Positions 48,845-60,073 of a DNA stretch of 64,000 nt are shown one piece after another. The notes under the pieces are model-generated. The model made no database searches. It was not told the origin of the DNA and saw only the letters and a list, made by a program, of their open reading frames with translations. The stretch lies in assembly GCA_017654935.2 (NCBI GenBank), contig CM065694.1:2563876-2627875 (forward strand), given 5' to 3'. Both the position numbers and the translations under genes were made by a program. Source of the DNA: Phymorhynchus buccinoides. Lineage: Eukaryota > Mollusca > Gastropoda > Neogastropoda > Raphitomidae. Within the stretch, counting starts at the first letter, position 1. Every line of letters starts with the position of its first letter.

Positions 48845-48899
48845 CTTGAAGGCCCTGTTCTGGGATCGCACCAGACGCGCCTGCTCTGGGCTTGAGCCG

Positions 48900-49347
48900 T
48901 CCACGGTGGCCGTTATTGTGCATCGTGCTCCCCCCGGTTGCCTTCCCTTCCCCTTGCTCGCGCGCCGCCGCCCCCCCGCCCCTGCGCCGCTCGCTAGCGC
49001 CGCCCGGGCAGCCCTCCCGCCGGCCGCTCGCTCCGCCGCCGCCCCCTGCCGGCCCGCTCGTCGCGCAGCCCGCCCCTCCGCCCTGCGCTCGCTCTCTGCC
49101 GTCCCGCCCACCGCCCCTGCGCCGATGTCAGCCAGCCCGCCCCGCCCGTGCTGAGCTCGCCCCGCCCGCGACCCGCAGCTGCGTGCAGCCAGCGCACCGC
49201 TGGCCTAGGACCGCCCGCCCGCCCTATTTCGTCTCGCCGCCCGGCCCTCCCTTGTTGTTTGCTTTTCTCGCGTCTCCCCCTTCTTCTTTAGCTGGTCCTG
49301 ATGCCCGCGAGCCCGCTCAGGCGGTGTGCGCGCCACCCCTACCCCCC

Positions 49348-49385
<38 letters not shown>

Positions 49386-49925
49386 AGCGGCCCGGCCCGC
49401 CCTCCTTTCCGCCCCGTTTTCTTCCCCTTCACTTTCCTGCTTTAACAGCCTCAGCGCGCCACACCACGTCCCATCGTATGGGGCTGCTATGCCTACTGGG
49501 ACCCGTGAGCCTGATAAGCACCAAACTTCCTCCTTACTCACTATTGTCTTTTGGCCTGGGACCCCGCCGCCCCGCGCCGCCGCCGCCGCCGCAGACGGGC
49601 CGAAGCAGACCGCGCCGCCGCCGCCGCCGCCGCCGACGCACGCCTGCGCAGCGCCCCCTGCCGAAGAAGAAGACGCAGCGATGAGGAAGAAGACCGCACG
49701 CGCAGAAGCAGCCGAAGCCGGAGAGGCCGGAACCGCCGCACCGCAGCCCCCGAAAGGCGACGGGACAGACAGAGAAGGAGAAGCCGGCGAGACGCCGCCA
49801 GAGCCGGCGCCGCCGGAAGTCCGTTCATGGATGGGGGCAGTGGCACCCACCTGTACTCTCCTAGATAAGCCCCTGCTCCGCTCCGCCCGTGCTGCGGACC
49901 AGCAGTCGCGCCCCTCCCATCGGCG
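48900..49925. promoter_or_regulatory. GC-rich, CpG-rich island
   Basis: Composition changes sharply from AT-rich to strongly G+C-rich with many CG dinucleotides, CCGCCG repeats (49572-49640) and a C-run of about 37 (49345-49385). Long open frames on both strands (for example 49317-49928 minus) follow from the lack of AT-rich stop codons. It could be a promoter island for the minus-strand candidate exon, or foreign or mis-assembled sequence. Confidence 0.45.
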
Positions 49926-49982
49926 CAAAGGAGACTAAGGCTGGGTTCACAATTGCAAATGACACACATCCACACACACACA

Positions 49983-50002
49983 CGTAGAGAGAGCGAGAGA
50001 GA

Positions 50003-50053
<51 letters not shown>

Positions 50054-50099
50054 TAGATAGATGAGGAGAGAGAGAGAGGAGGAGAGAGAGAGAGAGAGA

Positions 50100-50134
<35 letters not shown>

Positions 50135-50144
50135 CGAGACGGAG

Positions 50145-50175
<31 letters not shown>

Positions 50176-50304
50176 GAGAGAGGACGAGAGGATAAGAGAG
50201 AAAACTGAACACTTGAAAACTTGAACTTTATTTTTCAAGGAATAAAGATTAGGCACGCTTAGTCTTCCAACAATGAGAGAGAGAGAGAGAGGAGACGAGA
50301 GGAG

Positions 50305-50340
<36 letters not shown>

Positions 50341-50415
50341 GAAAGAGAGAGAGATAGATGAGGAGAGAGGACTGAGAGAGAGAGAGAGAGAAAGATGATG
50401 ACGTAGAGAGATGAG
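49983..50415. repeat. GA arrays around a retroelement tail
   Basis: Imperfect GA with GATAGATA and GGAGACGAG interruptions. An insert at about 50195-50275 has GAACTTTATTTTTCAAGG and AATAAAGATTAGGC, matching the tail next to the GA array at 35333. Confidence 0.88.
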
Positions 50416-50934
50416 AGAGACGGGCGTAAGAAACCGGCTTTAGATTCAAACCAAGATGCCTTCTGTTGGGGAGGTTGCACATTGGATGTCAGACTTCTTT
50501 ATGGTCAAAAACACAACTGTATCTTTTCGCTCTTTCCTCATGGCAAACACGCGATACGTGGTAACAATAGACCTGCATATCACTGTGCGCCATGAGGAAA
50601 GAGGGGGGAAATAGCCAAGTTGTATAGAGACCACTGGTGTGCATAATTGCTTACCTGATAGTTTCCTGAGCTGTCCAGTTCCTGTTCCCCCAGAGGTTTT
50701 CTCTGGAACAGCTTGATAAGATGTCTGCAAACTGAACCAAACAAAGGAACAATATTATAGTACAGACTACCAGATTCTGGCATGAAAGGAATTTAAATTA
50801 CTCATATAAACGCCTATCCCTTCAACCATCACAAGAACACCATCATAACTGAAATAACAAAGTTCCTTCTAACAGGTTCAAGCAAACAGACAGACAGGAC
50901 AGATAGACAGACCGGCAAAAAACTATTCTCCTTG
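50416..50934. other. Non-coding stretch
   Basis: No gene. A short inverted pair CGCTCTTTCCTCATGGC and GCGCCATGAGGAAAGAG lies at 50529 and 50587. Confidence 0.4.
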
Positions 50935-51290
50935 AAGAAGGTGACAGAGGTGGTAAGACGTTCGCTGCCAAAATGTAATGCGTGGACTGCAGGAGTGACC
51001 GGTTCGAATCCCGGCCTCGCCCTACTTTTAGTCGACAGGAAAATCGACTGAACGTCGAGTACTCGGATAGGATTAAAGCTAGTCTGACCCGTGGTAAAAT
51101 CCACGGCAGTTTTTTGAAAGTCGTTAAGAGCAGGGAGAAATCCTCATGCCCCCGGTATGGCAGATTGATAGCTAAGTTTCCCAAGTCTGCCCCCTCATCC
51201 CTCCCCCAAAAATTAAAAATAAATAGGGTAGGCACTGCGCTTGCGGTGACGCGCTCTCTCGGAGGAGAGCAGCGATTTCACAGATATAAG
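50935..51290 (+). mobile_element. tRNA-derived SINE with family B 3' domain
   Basis: A-box-like TGGTAAGACG at 50952 and a perfect B box GGTTCGAATCC at 51000 give a tRNA-derived Pol III head. The body (51025-51225) differs from family B. The 3' end, GGCACTGCGCTTGCGGTGAC, GCGCTCTCTCGG and GCGATTTCACAG, is the family B 3' domain. This is a modular SINE: one tail shared by different bodies. Confidence 0.65.
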
Positions 51291-52370
51291 TCCCTCTACT
51301 TGGATATACCAAATACCAAACATAAACCTGAGAACTACTCCTTCCAGGAATCCAGTCTACAGAGAGATGCGGGGGCAGAGGCATGTGTGGGACACATGAT
51401 GTCCACTCTCCCTCACCACATACTCCAGCCACTCCGAGTTACGGTACATGGTTACAATCACGTCACTTCCTATGAGAAGATACGTCATTTCCGTTTGAAA
51501 TAAGTCACTCCTTATTAAGATGGCGGCGTTTTGTTGGTTTTGTGTGTGTGGCGGTTTCTTTAATGACCGAGGACGTTGCTTTTCGGTCAAGGTCGGTCAC
51601 ACGAAGCCACGGACAAAACGCTACAGTTATTTTATTTCGTGCCTTCTCCGATTCTGTTCTTTTTAATGGTCAGAAGAGGACGAAGTGCTTCCACTGATAA
51701 ACTTTCCATCTATGTTTCTGATCCTTCCTTTCATACATTTCTGTCACTGAAGCTATCTTATCTAGGCTGCAAAGTCCACAGAGTCATCAAAAAAGGCCGA
51801 TGGTGGATACTTAAGGGAAAATTCCCCGTTTACCAAATCTTCACCTCGCAATGAGCAGATTAAACATCGATCTCAGATGATTCCAGTCTGTGTAATAAAG
51901 CTATCAATCTAAAAAATCACGTCCAAAATGCCTTTCTGATGGATTCATTAAAACTATTCACTAAAACTAAGCCTTACGAGAAAGTGGAAAGATCACGTGC
52001 ACCAAACCTTATTTTTGATCATTCTATTCTGCATAATTCTCAAAGACGTTCAACCAAAGTAATCCGATTTTAACCCTTCCCGTCTCCCTGGGATGTGTTT
52101 GCACAATACTTTATTTTTGCTTAATATTTTCCAAAACGTTCATTGCTTTGTACACATTTTTAGACTTGTCAATGAAGATCGAGCATGTGTAGGGCACAAA
52201 TCAAGACTTTGGTTCCTGTGTCACAAAACACACCGAGTAAAAAACAACAAATTCGTCGTTTAAAATCTTCTTTGCCAAACGTTCTTACCGAGTACTCAAT
52301 CCACATGTTCTGTTCTGCCGATCACGACGGGAATTGGATCAAACGCTAAAAGAATAAAGTGATAACGACA
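51291..52370. other. Non-coding stretch with a 62-codon open frame
   Basis: 51666-51854 (+) encodes a basic peptide starting M-V-R-R-G-R-S-A-S-T-D and ending before TGA. No family recognised; it may be part of an unrecognised mobile element. Nothing else supported. Confidence 0.3.
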
Positions 52371-52436
52371 AACACACACACACACCACACACACACACAC
52401 ACCACACACACACAACCCAACACACACACAACAACA

Positions 52437-52475
<39 letters not shown>

Positions 52476-52730
52476 ACACACACACACACAACAAAAACAC
52501 CACACACAACAACAACAACAACAACAACATACACGATGGAATTTGATAGAATATCACTCAAGCGCATACACACGTTAGCATTCAAAGCCGCATTCAATAC
52601 AAAAACGTAATTACAAAGCGAACACACACAGATAACATAAATGGAATATAGCATAAACAGACCTAATGGCAAGAGAGAGAAGATAAAGAGTACACACACA
52701 GGAGACATAACACACACACACATACACACA

Positions 52731-52761
<31 letters not shown>

Positions 52762-52765
52762 CCCT
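52371..52765. repeat. Two (CA)n arrays
   Basis: CA-rich at 52371-52510 with CAACAA units at the end, and at 52622-52765. Confidence 0.93.
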
Positions 52766-54424
52766 GCGCTGTTGCGGGCCCTCCCTCCTCTCCTTCCCCT
52801 TAGTGCAATACCCCCTCTGTCTCACCCTCCTCCTTTTTAATCGTATTGATTACGCGAGGATCTGATATGCTACTAAGTATGTTACAGGCTTACACTACCT
52901 TGTTATCACACACACCAAAATGCTTAACTGGGACATATATGCCCTAGTAGCCGAGCTGCACAAGGAAAAGACACGAAGAATAGTCTACTACTTTGCTGTA
53001 CAGTGTTCACTTTCCACACGAAGTTCGTTGTCTCACCACACCGCAACTTCTTTTCTTCTTGACTACGATGCCAAATTCATGGATAAGATTTTCTATAGAC
53101 AGAACGTACCTCTTTGAGATTCTTTACTGAGGGCACAATGTTGTCTTTGGGAATAAATTCATGCGCAGTAGTGTGCTGCCAACGCCAGCCGTCCTCAAAT
53201 CCCTTCGGCTGAGAGAGTATGGATGTACCCTGGGCAAGGCATCTCAGTAACAAAACAAATTCTAACTAGCCGCCAGAATAGCATATGCCCCCTCTGCTAT
53301 CTGGTAGTTATGGTCGGAAACGACTGACTGGTATGCATACATGGTTTGTTGTCCTCGCTGTGGTTTGATGTCCTCAAAGAGCAAGACGAAGACCTATTTT
53401 AACAAAATGTTATTTAATCCATAGAGTTTGTTTCATAAAAAATAATTCCACGGTCACAGTACACACAGGAACAACTCCAACATGTGTTTGGCTGGTTGCA
53501 CATAACACAACACACGAGGACGAAACACGGCATGTGCCCCAGCCACCACGAAAGGGACATTAAGTCGCTGGGCTATTGTCACAACAGGCTTGCACCAAAG
53601 TCAAACAATCCATTTCACACGGTACAATTGAGTTATGGGTATTTGTGATCTTCTAAAACAATACTCATTTGCAATGGTCTAAAGGGATCATCTTAATGCG
53701 TCCCTAAATGGTCTTATAAGTGATTTGAAACGAGTAGGTCAATGCATGCATTCAGTAGGCAGACGTTAGACAGTGTTTGTCTCAAAACGGGCCGACGCTC
53801 ACCTACTAACTTTAAATGCTCATACTCTGGAAATTGAAAAAAAGATACAAAGAATGTCTTGTGTGTAAGAAAGGGAATTGCCTGAAGTTTTCAAAATGTA
53901 CATTGTCAGAATGGTCAGTTGACCTTAAGGTCCCTTTCGTGGTGGCTGGGTACAGTAAGAAAAGCCATTCTGAAGCATCAAGAGTGATGCGTGGGCGGCA
54001 AAGACGGAAATACTGACAAAAACAAAACAGTGAAAAATGTGGCACATATTAAGATCAATTCAAGCCGAGAAAAGAATCACCTGCCTCACCAAAAGTAAAT
54101 ACATAAAGGTGAGACAGTCATCCCACTAGAAAAAAAACAATAAAAATAAAGTTCAGTTTAGCCTTTCCACACACAGCTTGGTAAAAGTTGATAAGAACGT
54201 ACCAACAAAGTTAAGATCTGTCAGCTACATAGAACACAAGTTCATATGTTGGTATATATTTTCATGAAATTCCAAACCCATCCTAACAACATCGCTTTTG
54301 GCCTACGTACATCCACATACCATGATGCAAGTAAATGAGATTCATTCCTTCCTGTCTATGGGAAACTGATTATGGAAGACCCTATTTTGGATTATTCAGT
54401 GACACTTTCCTATGGCCCACGACT
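52766..54424. other. Non-coding stretch
   Basis: No repeat partner, RNA or coding exon recognised. Short open frames lack support. Confidence 0.4.
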
Positions 54425-54615
54425 AGGGTTATTAACGCCTTGACAGCGAGAGGTACTTCGCTGTTGGCAAGTATCCACAAAAGGGGCATCGCTCTTGCAA
54501 AGGCAGCCTCAAGTCGCCTCAAATTAGGGTATTGCGAGAGTTACTCCCTTGTTTGCAGTACCATGATCTACCAAGGGCATTCACTTTGCAAAAAGGTGGG
54601 CGCTGCAGTGGCCAN
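54425..54615 (+). repeat. Dispersed repeat D, copy 2, cut by the gap
   Basis: AGGGTTATTAACGCC at 54425 and AGGGTATTGCGAGAG at 54526 are the two tandem halves, as in 607-805. The copy reaches its last shared motif (GCAGTGGCCA) exactly at the gap edge. Confidence 0.75.
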
Positions 54616-55114
54616 NNNNNNNNNNNNNNNNNNNNNNNNNNNNNNNNNNNNNNNNNNNNNNNNNNNNNNNNNNNNNNNNNNNNNNNNNNNNNNNNNNNNN
54701 NNNNNNNNNNNNNNNNNNNNNNNNNNNNNNNNNNNNNNNNNNNNNNNNNNNNNNNNNNNNNNNNNNNNNNNNNNNNNNNNNNNNNNNNNNNNNNNNNNNN
54801 NNNNNNNNNNNNNNNNNNNNNNNNNNNNNNNNNNNNNNNNNNNNNNNNNNNNNNNNNNNNNNNNNNNNNNNNNNNNNNNNNNNNNNNNNNNNNNNNNNNN
54901 NNNNNNNNNNNNNNNNNNNNNNNNNNNNNNNNNNNNNNNNNNNNNNNNNNNNNNNNNNNNNNNNNNNNNNNNNNNNNNNNNNNNNNNNNNNNNNNNNNNN
55001 NNNNNNNNNNNNNNNNNNNNNNNNNNNNNNNNNNNNNNNNNNNNNNNNNNNNNNNNNNNNNNNNNNNNNNNNNNNNNNNNNNNNNNNNNNNNNNNNNNNN
55101 NNNNNNNNNNNNNN
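54616..55114. other. Assembly gap (about 500 N)
   Basis: Undetermined bases; open frames that run through it are artefacts. True length is unknown. Confidence 1.
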
Positions 55115-56076
55115 AAAATCAACATTCTACAATGGAAGATAGATCTACACCTAACACATGGGTGCTTACTGTTTTGAGAAAAAAAGTGATTATATTATCT
55201 CCCTTTTACGCGGAAAGAAGGAAAGAAATAGTGATTTTAAAACGTCTAATTGACCATTTTATTGTAACCTAGGTGGAGGTTAATAAATTAAGTTTTTAAA
55301 AGTTACATTATTTTCGATGTCTACACAAAATTCCGGTGACAATGGAATATAGTCCCGCGGGACATTGTTAGGGCAGTGAACAGAATTTTGTACCCTAGAA
55401 TGTCAACTACTATCATGAACCATCATAAAAAAGGATTTCTGGTTTTATGAAAATGAAAGCATCTGTCTGTGAGGACCTTCAATATGTTTGCACATATTTG
55501 TACCAAATGATTAAAATTCAAAGAGGGAAGAAAATATACTGGTGGATATCATTCCAAATTCTTATTTGTCGATAAGTGTCCATATTGATCTGCCCACTTA
55601 GTTAGGCCCTGGTCATGTGGTACATTTTGGCCCATAAAAATAAATTCTCTTCTTCCCCATAAAACCCCCCCCACTCAACGCAAAACAAAAATCGGCATTT
55701 TCTCCCCAGCCTTCCACTTTTTCCCCTTGTGGGTTGAGCGATTTCCGATGCGCTTAAGGGATATTAAACTATTCAAGTAGCCCAGAATCAAAAAGACTGA
55801 GTACTTACCCTTCCGGTCTAGTTGGGACATCACTTGAGTAGGTCGAAACTTGTTTCCAGGGAATTTGGGTCCGATTTGAAGCGTGGTTTTTTTTTTGTTT
55901 TTTGCGTTTTTCATTTTGTTAAAGGCTAAAAAAAAGTGTCAAAGCATATCAATCTGGCTGCCACGAAGGGGATAAGCCCAATAAAAAACTATGAAGTGTG
56001 TTTTTTCATTTTCTGACACTCACTGACAAAAAATTGATGAATCCGAAGTGGTTGGTGTCTAAAAAAATGTTGGTCT
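55115..56076. other. Non-coding stretch
   Basis: AT-rich, no gene recognised. Confidence 0.4.
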
Positions 56077-56290
56077 TTTACTAGTGTCCTCTCGGTCACT
56101 GAAGACACATATGGGACATTTGTAAATACAAAGATGGTGGGAAAACAATACTGGACTTTGCAATGCCCGGAGGAGCAGTGCACAACACCAGTAAAGTCCC
56201 GAATTTTTAACAGTTGAGCAATACAGATAGGTGTATCGGTAAACCCGGCTGCCTCGGTTAAACCTACAAATTGGCTATGGTACCGAAGCC
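56077..56290 (-). mobile_element. SINE family A, copy 3 (near full length)
   Basis: Minus strand: tRNA-like head with GGTACCATAGCCAATTTGTA and CCGGGTTTACCGATACACC (A- and B-box remnants), CTATCTGTATTGCTCAACTG, CGGGACTTTACTGGTG, GGGCATTGC, CCCACCATCTTTGTAT, AATGTCCCATATGTGTC, and tail GACCGAGAGGAC. About 214 bp. The tail block is close to the LINE 3' end at 13558-13604. Confidence 0.75.
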
Positions 56291-56649
56291 CCTCCACATG
56301 ATGTACACTGAAAAGTGGTGTTGGGAATAAAGTTTATGAAGTTGGTGTTCAACCCAATGAACAAGTGGTTCAGAGCATACGAATGAATTTTCTATTTTTT
56401 TTTCTTTTTTAATTTAATATTGTCTGTTTTTTAAATCTTGGTTATCTCGCGTAGTCAACATTGAACTGAATTATAATAATTGTGTTCTCCATTATTCTTC
56501 AATAAAATAGAGACTATATCATTATAGTCTTTACAGCACCATTTAATTTTTAGTGATTTTTTAAAACGTTGGGTAGTTCGTTCGCTAAAAGTACAAATAG
56601 TTCTGGGAGTGAAAGGGTTTTAAAAAGGAACTCGTTAACCTCAGTCTCT
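56291..56649. other. Non-coding stretch
   Basis: AT-rich. GGGAGTGAAAGGGTTTTAA at about 56605 resembles the right end of the TTAA MITE but too little matches to call a copy. Confidence 0.35.
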
Positions 56650-57192
56650 ACGCGTGTGCACACGCGCGCGCGCATGTGTGTCAGTGTGTGTTGTTCAGTG
56701 TTCTCTTAAATTGTAACACCTTCGGGCGTGTTATGACAGCTGCAGTACATGTCACACACACCCACTGAACGCGCACACGCACCACACACACACACACACA
56801 CACACAAAGTTGCACACACACCAACCCCCCCCACCCAACACACACACACATGACACCACAACACACACACACACACACCACACACACGTGACACACACAC
56901 AAATACACACCCGTTGACACACATCAACACAAACCACACACGTGGACACACACCAACACACACACACAACACTCACACAATCACACACCACAAAACACAC
57001 ACACACTCGACACACACAGACACACACACACCACACACGTGACACACACACACAACACTGACACACACACACAACAACACACACACACACACAAAACACA
57101 AAAAAACACCACAAACACACAAAAACACACAGACACACACACACACACAACACACACACACACCACACCACACACACACACCACAAACATAA
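56650..57192. repeat. CA/CG array, imperfect
   Basis: GTGTGCACACGCGCGCG at about 56653, then CACA with ACACC, CAACAC and ACGTGACAC units repeated at intervals of roughly 180 bp. Confidence 0.93.
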
Positions 57193-57247
57193 TCGCTTTA
57201 GGGGAGTTGCCAAAGCCCATTAAGTCAAATGAGGCATGCAACGCTAG

Positions 57248-57261
57248 CTCTCTCTCTCCTT

Positions 57262-57298
<37 letters not shown>

Positions 57299-57439
57299 CT
57301 CTCTCTCACTTCTTTGTATCTCTCTCTCTCTCTCTCTCTCTCCTTCTCTCTCTCCACACACACAAACACACACACACCACACACACAACACACTGTTATT
57401 CTCATCTATTTTTTCTTCTTTCTTTTTTTTTTCCCTGTA

Positions 57440-57478
<39 letters not shown>

Positions 57479-57497
57479 CTCTCTCTCTCTCTCTCTT
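57248..57497. repeat. CT arrays with an embedded CA patch
   Basis: CT at 57248-57351, CACA at 57355-57391, T-rich linker, CT at 57439-57497. Confidence 0.93.
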
Positions 57498-57506
57498 GTT
57501 CTCCTT

Positions 57507-57645
57507 CTTCGATCGCTCAGACAGTTTCTGTCCAATTATGAGCGCAGATACGTCATGCTGCCGTTATGCGCCTAACTAAAGAAAATAGTTAGGCCCAGCA
57601 AGTCCGACTTCGGCTGGAGGAAAATCTTTTTGAAAGTGTTTCTCG
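57507..57645 (+). repeat. Dispersed repeat E, copy 2
   Basis: CTTCGATCGCTCAGACAG, TTATGAGCGCAGATACGTC, GCGCCTAACTAAAGAAA, AAGTCCGACTTCGGCTGGAG and TTTTTGAAAGTGTTTCTC match copy 1 (48185-48320). The strong similarity shows it is dispersed. Confidence 0.75.
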
Positions 57646-58162
57646 GAGAGAGAAAAAAAAGGCAAGAGCGCATGACGACCGGCCGGGTAAGGCAGAAAGA
57701 TCATAGTAGATGACAGTAGTAAGCAAAGGGAAAACTGAAGGAGAGTCAGAGTAAGATGACAGACTAAATGAAGTTACAAGCACAGAACTTTCCAGCAAGG
57801 TGGAGAACCATTTCATACACTGCGATGAAAGACACACACACACACACACACACACACACCCCTGGTATCCCCACGGGAAACTAAAGTCCCAAAATTACTT
57901 TATTATCTTAACAAGAGCAATGACACTTGTGGTCTCATGATGGCCACAGAAAACAAAATATCATGCAAACAAAGGAACCAGAGAACAATAAATTCAAGGT
58001 ACAAGGAAATAATAAAAGCAAGCGTTCAACTGCGAATAGAGCGGTATTGTCTGTCAGATGGAAGTAGTTCATAACATAGTTCGACCCTGCCACTGATCTC
58101 TGCGGTACTTGAAGTCGCCATTTTGCCATCAGAAGCAGCTTCACTTGCCAGCCGAGTCTACA
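57646..58162. other. Non-coding stretch with a (CA)n tract
   Basis: CA at 57834-57859. No gene. Confidence 0.4.
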
Positions 58163-58273
58163 AATGTGGTGTACGTCATCACGTGCAGTTTGTGTGGAAA
58201 ACGATATGTGGAAGAAACATGTCGCTCACTTGCAGACCGCTTTGAAGAACATCTGCGGTCCATGAAACTTCAG
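58163..58273 (+). pseudogene. Penelope-like GIY-YIG endonuclease fragment
   Basis: 37 codons: N-V-V-Y-V-I-T-C-S-L-C-G-K-R-Y-V-E-E-T then C-R-S-L-A-D-R-F-E-E-H-L-R-S. The V-Y-x-I-x-C-x2-C...Y-(I/V)-G-x-T...R...H pattern is the core of the GIY-YIG domain that ends Penelope-like retroelement proteins. Here the Gly of the YIG motif is Glu. The homology stops where SINE A copy 4 begins. Confidence 0.7.
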
Positions 58274-58482
58274 GTGGCGGTACCATAGCCGATGAGGTTT
58301 TTAACCGAGGCGTGGTTACTGCTACACCTATCTGTATTGTTAAAATATCGGGACTTTACTGGTGTTGCACTGCATCCGGGCATTGCCTCCAGTATTGTTC
58401 CCACCATCTTTGTATTTAAAAATGCCCCACATGGTCGAAAGACCGCAGAGGGCGTAAAATCCTATTTCGTCTGAAATAAGGA
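58274..58482 (+). mobile_element. SINE family A, copy 4 (near full length)
   Basis: Same order as copy 3: GTGGCGGTACCATAGCCGAT, AACCGAGGCGTGGTTACTGC, ACACCTATCTGTATTG, CGGGACTTTACTGGTGTTGC, GGGCATTGCCTCCAGTATTG, CCCACCATCTTTGTAT, and tail AGAGGGCGTAAAATCC. Directly follows the Penelope fragment without spacer. Confidence 0.78.
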
Positions 58483-58687
58483 CATCCTGTAACGCCTTCA
58501 CTTCAATGAAAGCGGCACTCATGCTACAGTACTGTTGCAGCTGTGTGTCAGAACACGTCAACCAAGGTCTACAGGAGGTACATGGAGTCCAGCATCACTG
58601 ATCAACATCTTATAGGAACCATAACACCAGCTGGCATGAACAAAAAAGAATAATGTGCTGCTCCATTCTATGTTAGTCAACCGCAGT

Positions 58688-58925
<238 letters not shown>

Positions 58926-58929
58926 ATTT

Positions 58930-59420
58930 TTAAGATTAGTATGTAAAGTGGGCTTAGCCGGGCTTGATTTTATTATGTGTATAGGCATTAAATTTAAAAT
59001 GTGTATATGCTACGAGTATGTAAAGTAAGGATTAGTCTTGATTTTGTGATGGCGCATAGCTAAGTTTTACTTATATGCATGTTAAAGATGAGTATGATAA
59101 AGTAGGTTTAGGCTTGATTTCATCATTGTGACATGTGTATGTACTTTTCAATATATGTATATCCGCATGCAAACAATATGACTAGGTCTGCTTTTTGTTA
59201 GGTGTGTGCGTTTACCTCTTAACTGCATCATGTTAAAAATGAATAATGTAATGTAGGAATAGGTTTCATGTTGCCATGGGTACATGTTATTTACATCTTA
59301 AATTGTGCATGCCTAAGATGAGTAATGAGTAGGTAAAGTAATACTATGTTTGACTTATTATGTGCATGGGTTTCTTTTCAAATAAGTACATTTTAATGAT
59401 GAGGATATAAAGTACTGGAT
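58930..59420 (+). repeat. Strongly diverged ~75-90-bp tandem repeat (about 7 units)
   Basis: Recurring A(A/G)GATGAGTATGTAAAGTA-like starts near 58932, 59012, 59084, 59240, 59313 and 59395, each followed by GG-TTAGGCTTGATTTTAT-like sequence and a TGTGTATG segment. Units share roughly half to three quarters of positions by eye. Confidence 0.6.
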
Positions 59421-59889
59421 TAAGGGGGGGTTTTTTCAGTTTTTTTGGTATATACCCTGTATCGTTTTGGAAAATGAGAAGCCCGGGAAGGGGGTAAAAA
59501 GCAGACGTCTAAAAATATACGTTGGTTCATTCATTCATTGATTTAATTTATAGTCTGTTCACAACAATGGTGATGAGACTATTTAAATCAAGATGAATGA
59601 TGATCCCATCAACGGTTTTTTTTATACGTTTTATAAATAAATAAAAGTTCATTTCTGCAACTGAATATACGTTGTTTCTTTTCATTGTACACTAGACTAG
59701 CAATCAAACTATTTCGTTTTCAGTTGGGATTTTGCATTAGACCACTGTGCACACATTTTCTTCAAAACAAAATAGAACATCTTCGACTCTACCAAAGACA
59801 CTGTATCAAAGACCCTATACAGTCTTTGACTGTATCTACGCTTTCTGACTCTAGGCCTACTAAACAGTTCAACTGGGGAACTAATGATT

Positions 59890-60073
59890 GATCCCTGGTC
59901 ACGTGATGTGTAATTCCTCATTGGCATGCCCGCCATATTGGCCAATGTGTCTGAAAACCACCCCTTTTCTTTCTGTCAGTGAAGTGTCAGAGAGGCTTGA
60001 AAACATTTTGGGCCTTTTTAGTGGCCCTTAAAACTTTTTTTCTGCAAATTTGAGATCAGTGGCACCTGCGACA
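59890..60073 (+). promoter_or_regulatory. Probable promoter and 5'UTR of the PICALM-like gene
   Basis: An E-box CACGTG at about 59899, GCCCGCCATATTGG at about 59928 (the CGCCATNTT core is the YY1 pattern) and a CCAAT in ATTGGCCAATG lie within 55 bp, 120-175 bp upstream of the start codon. No TATA box. Arrangement suggests a housekeeping-type promoter; the 5'UTR would be pyrimidine-rich around 59965. Confidence 0.5.

Noticed and set aside
48892..49938. 348-codon open frame and its 203-codon minus-strand counterpart in the GC-rich island
   Set aside because: Open because stop codons are rare in GC-rich DNA; low-complexity Pro/Arg/Ala, no domain, both strands open.
50935..51025. Independent tRNA gene
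   Set aside because: A and B boxes are good, but the acceptor stem does not pair and the sequence continues into a SINE body.
54335..55272. Open frames running through the N block
   Set aside because: Undetermined bases cannot support a reading frame.
56595..56630. Third copy of the TTAA MITE
   Set aside because: Only about 17 bp near the right end agree; the interior does not match.
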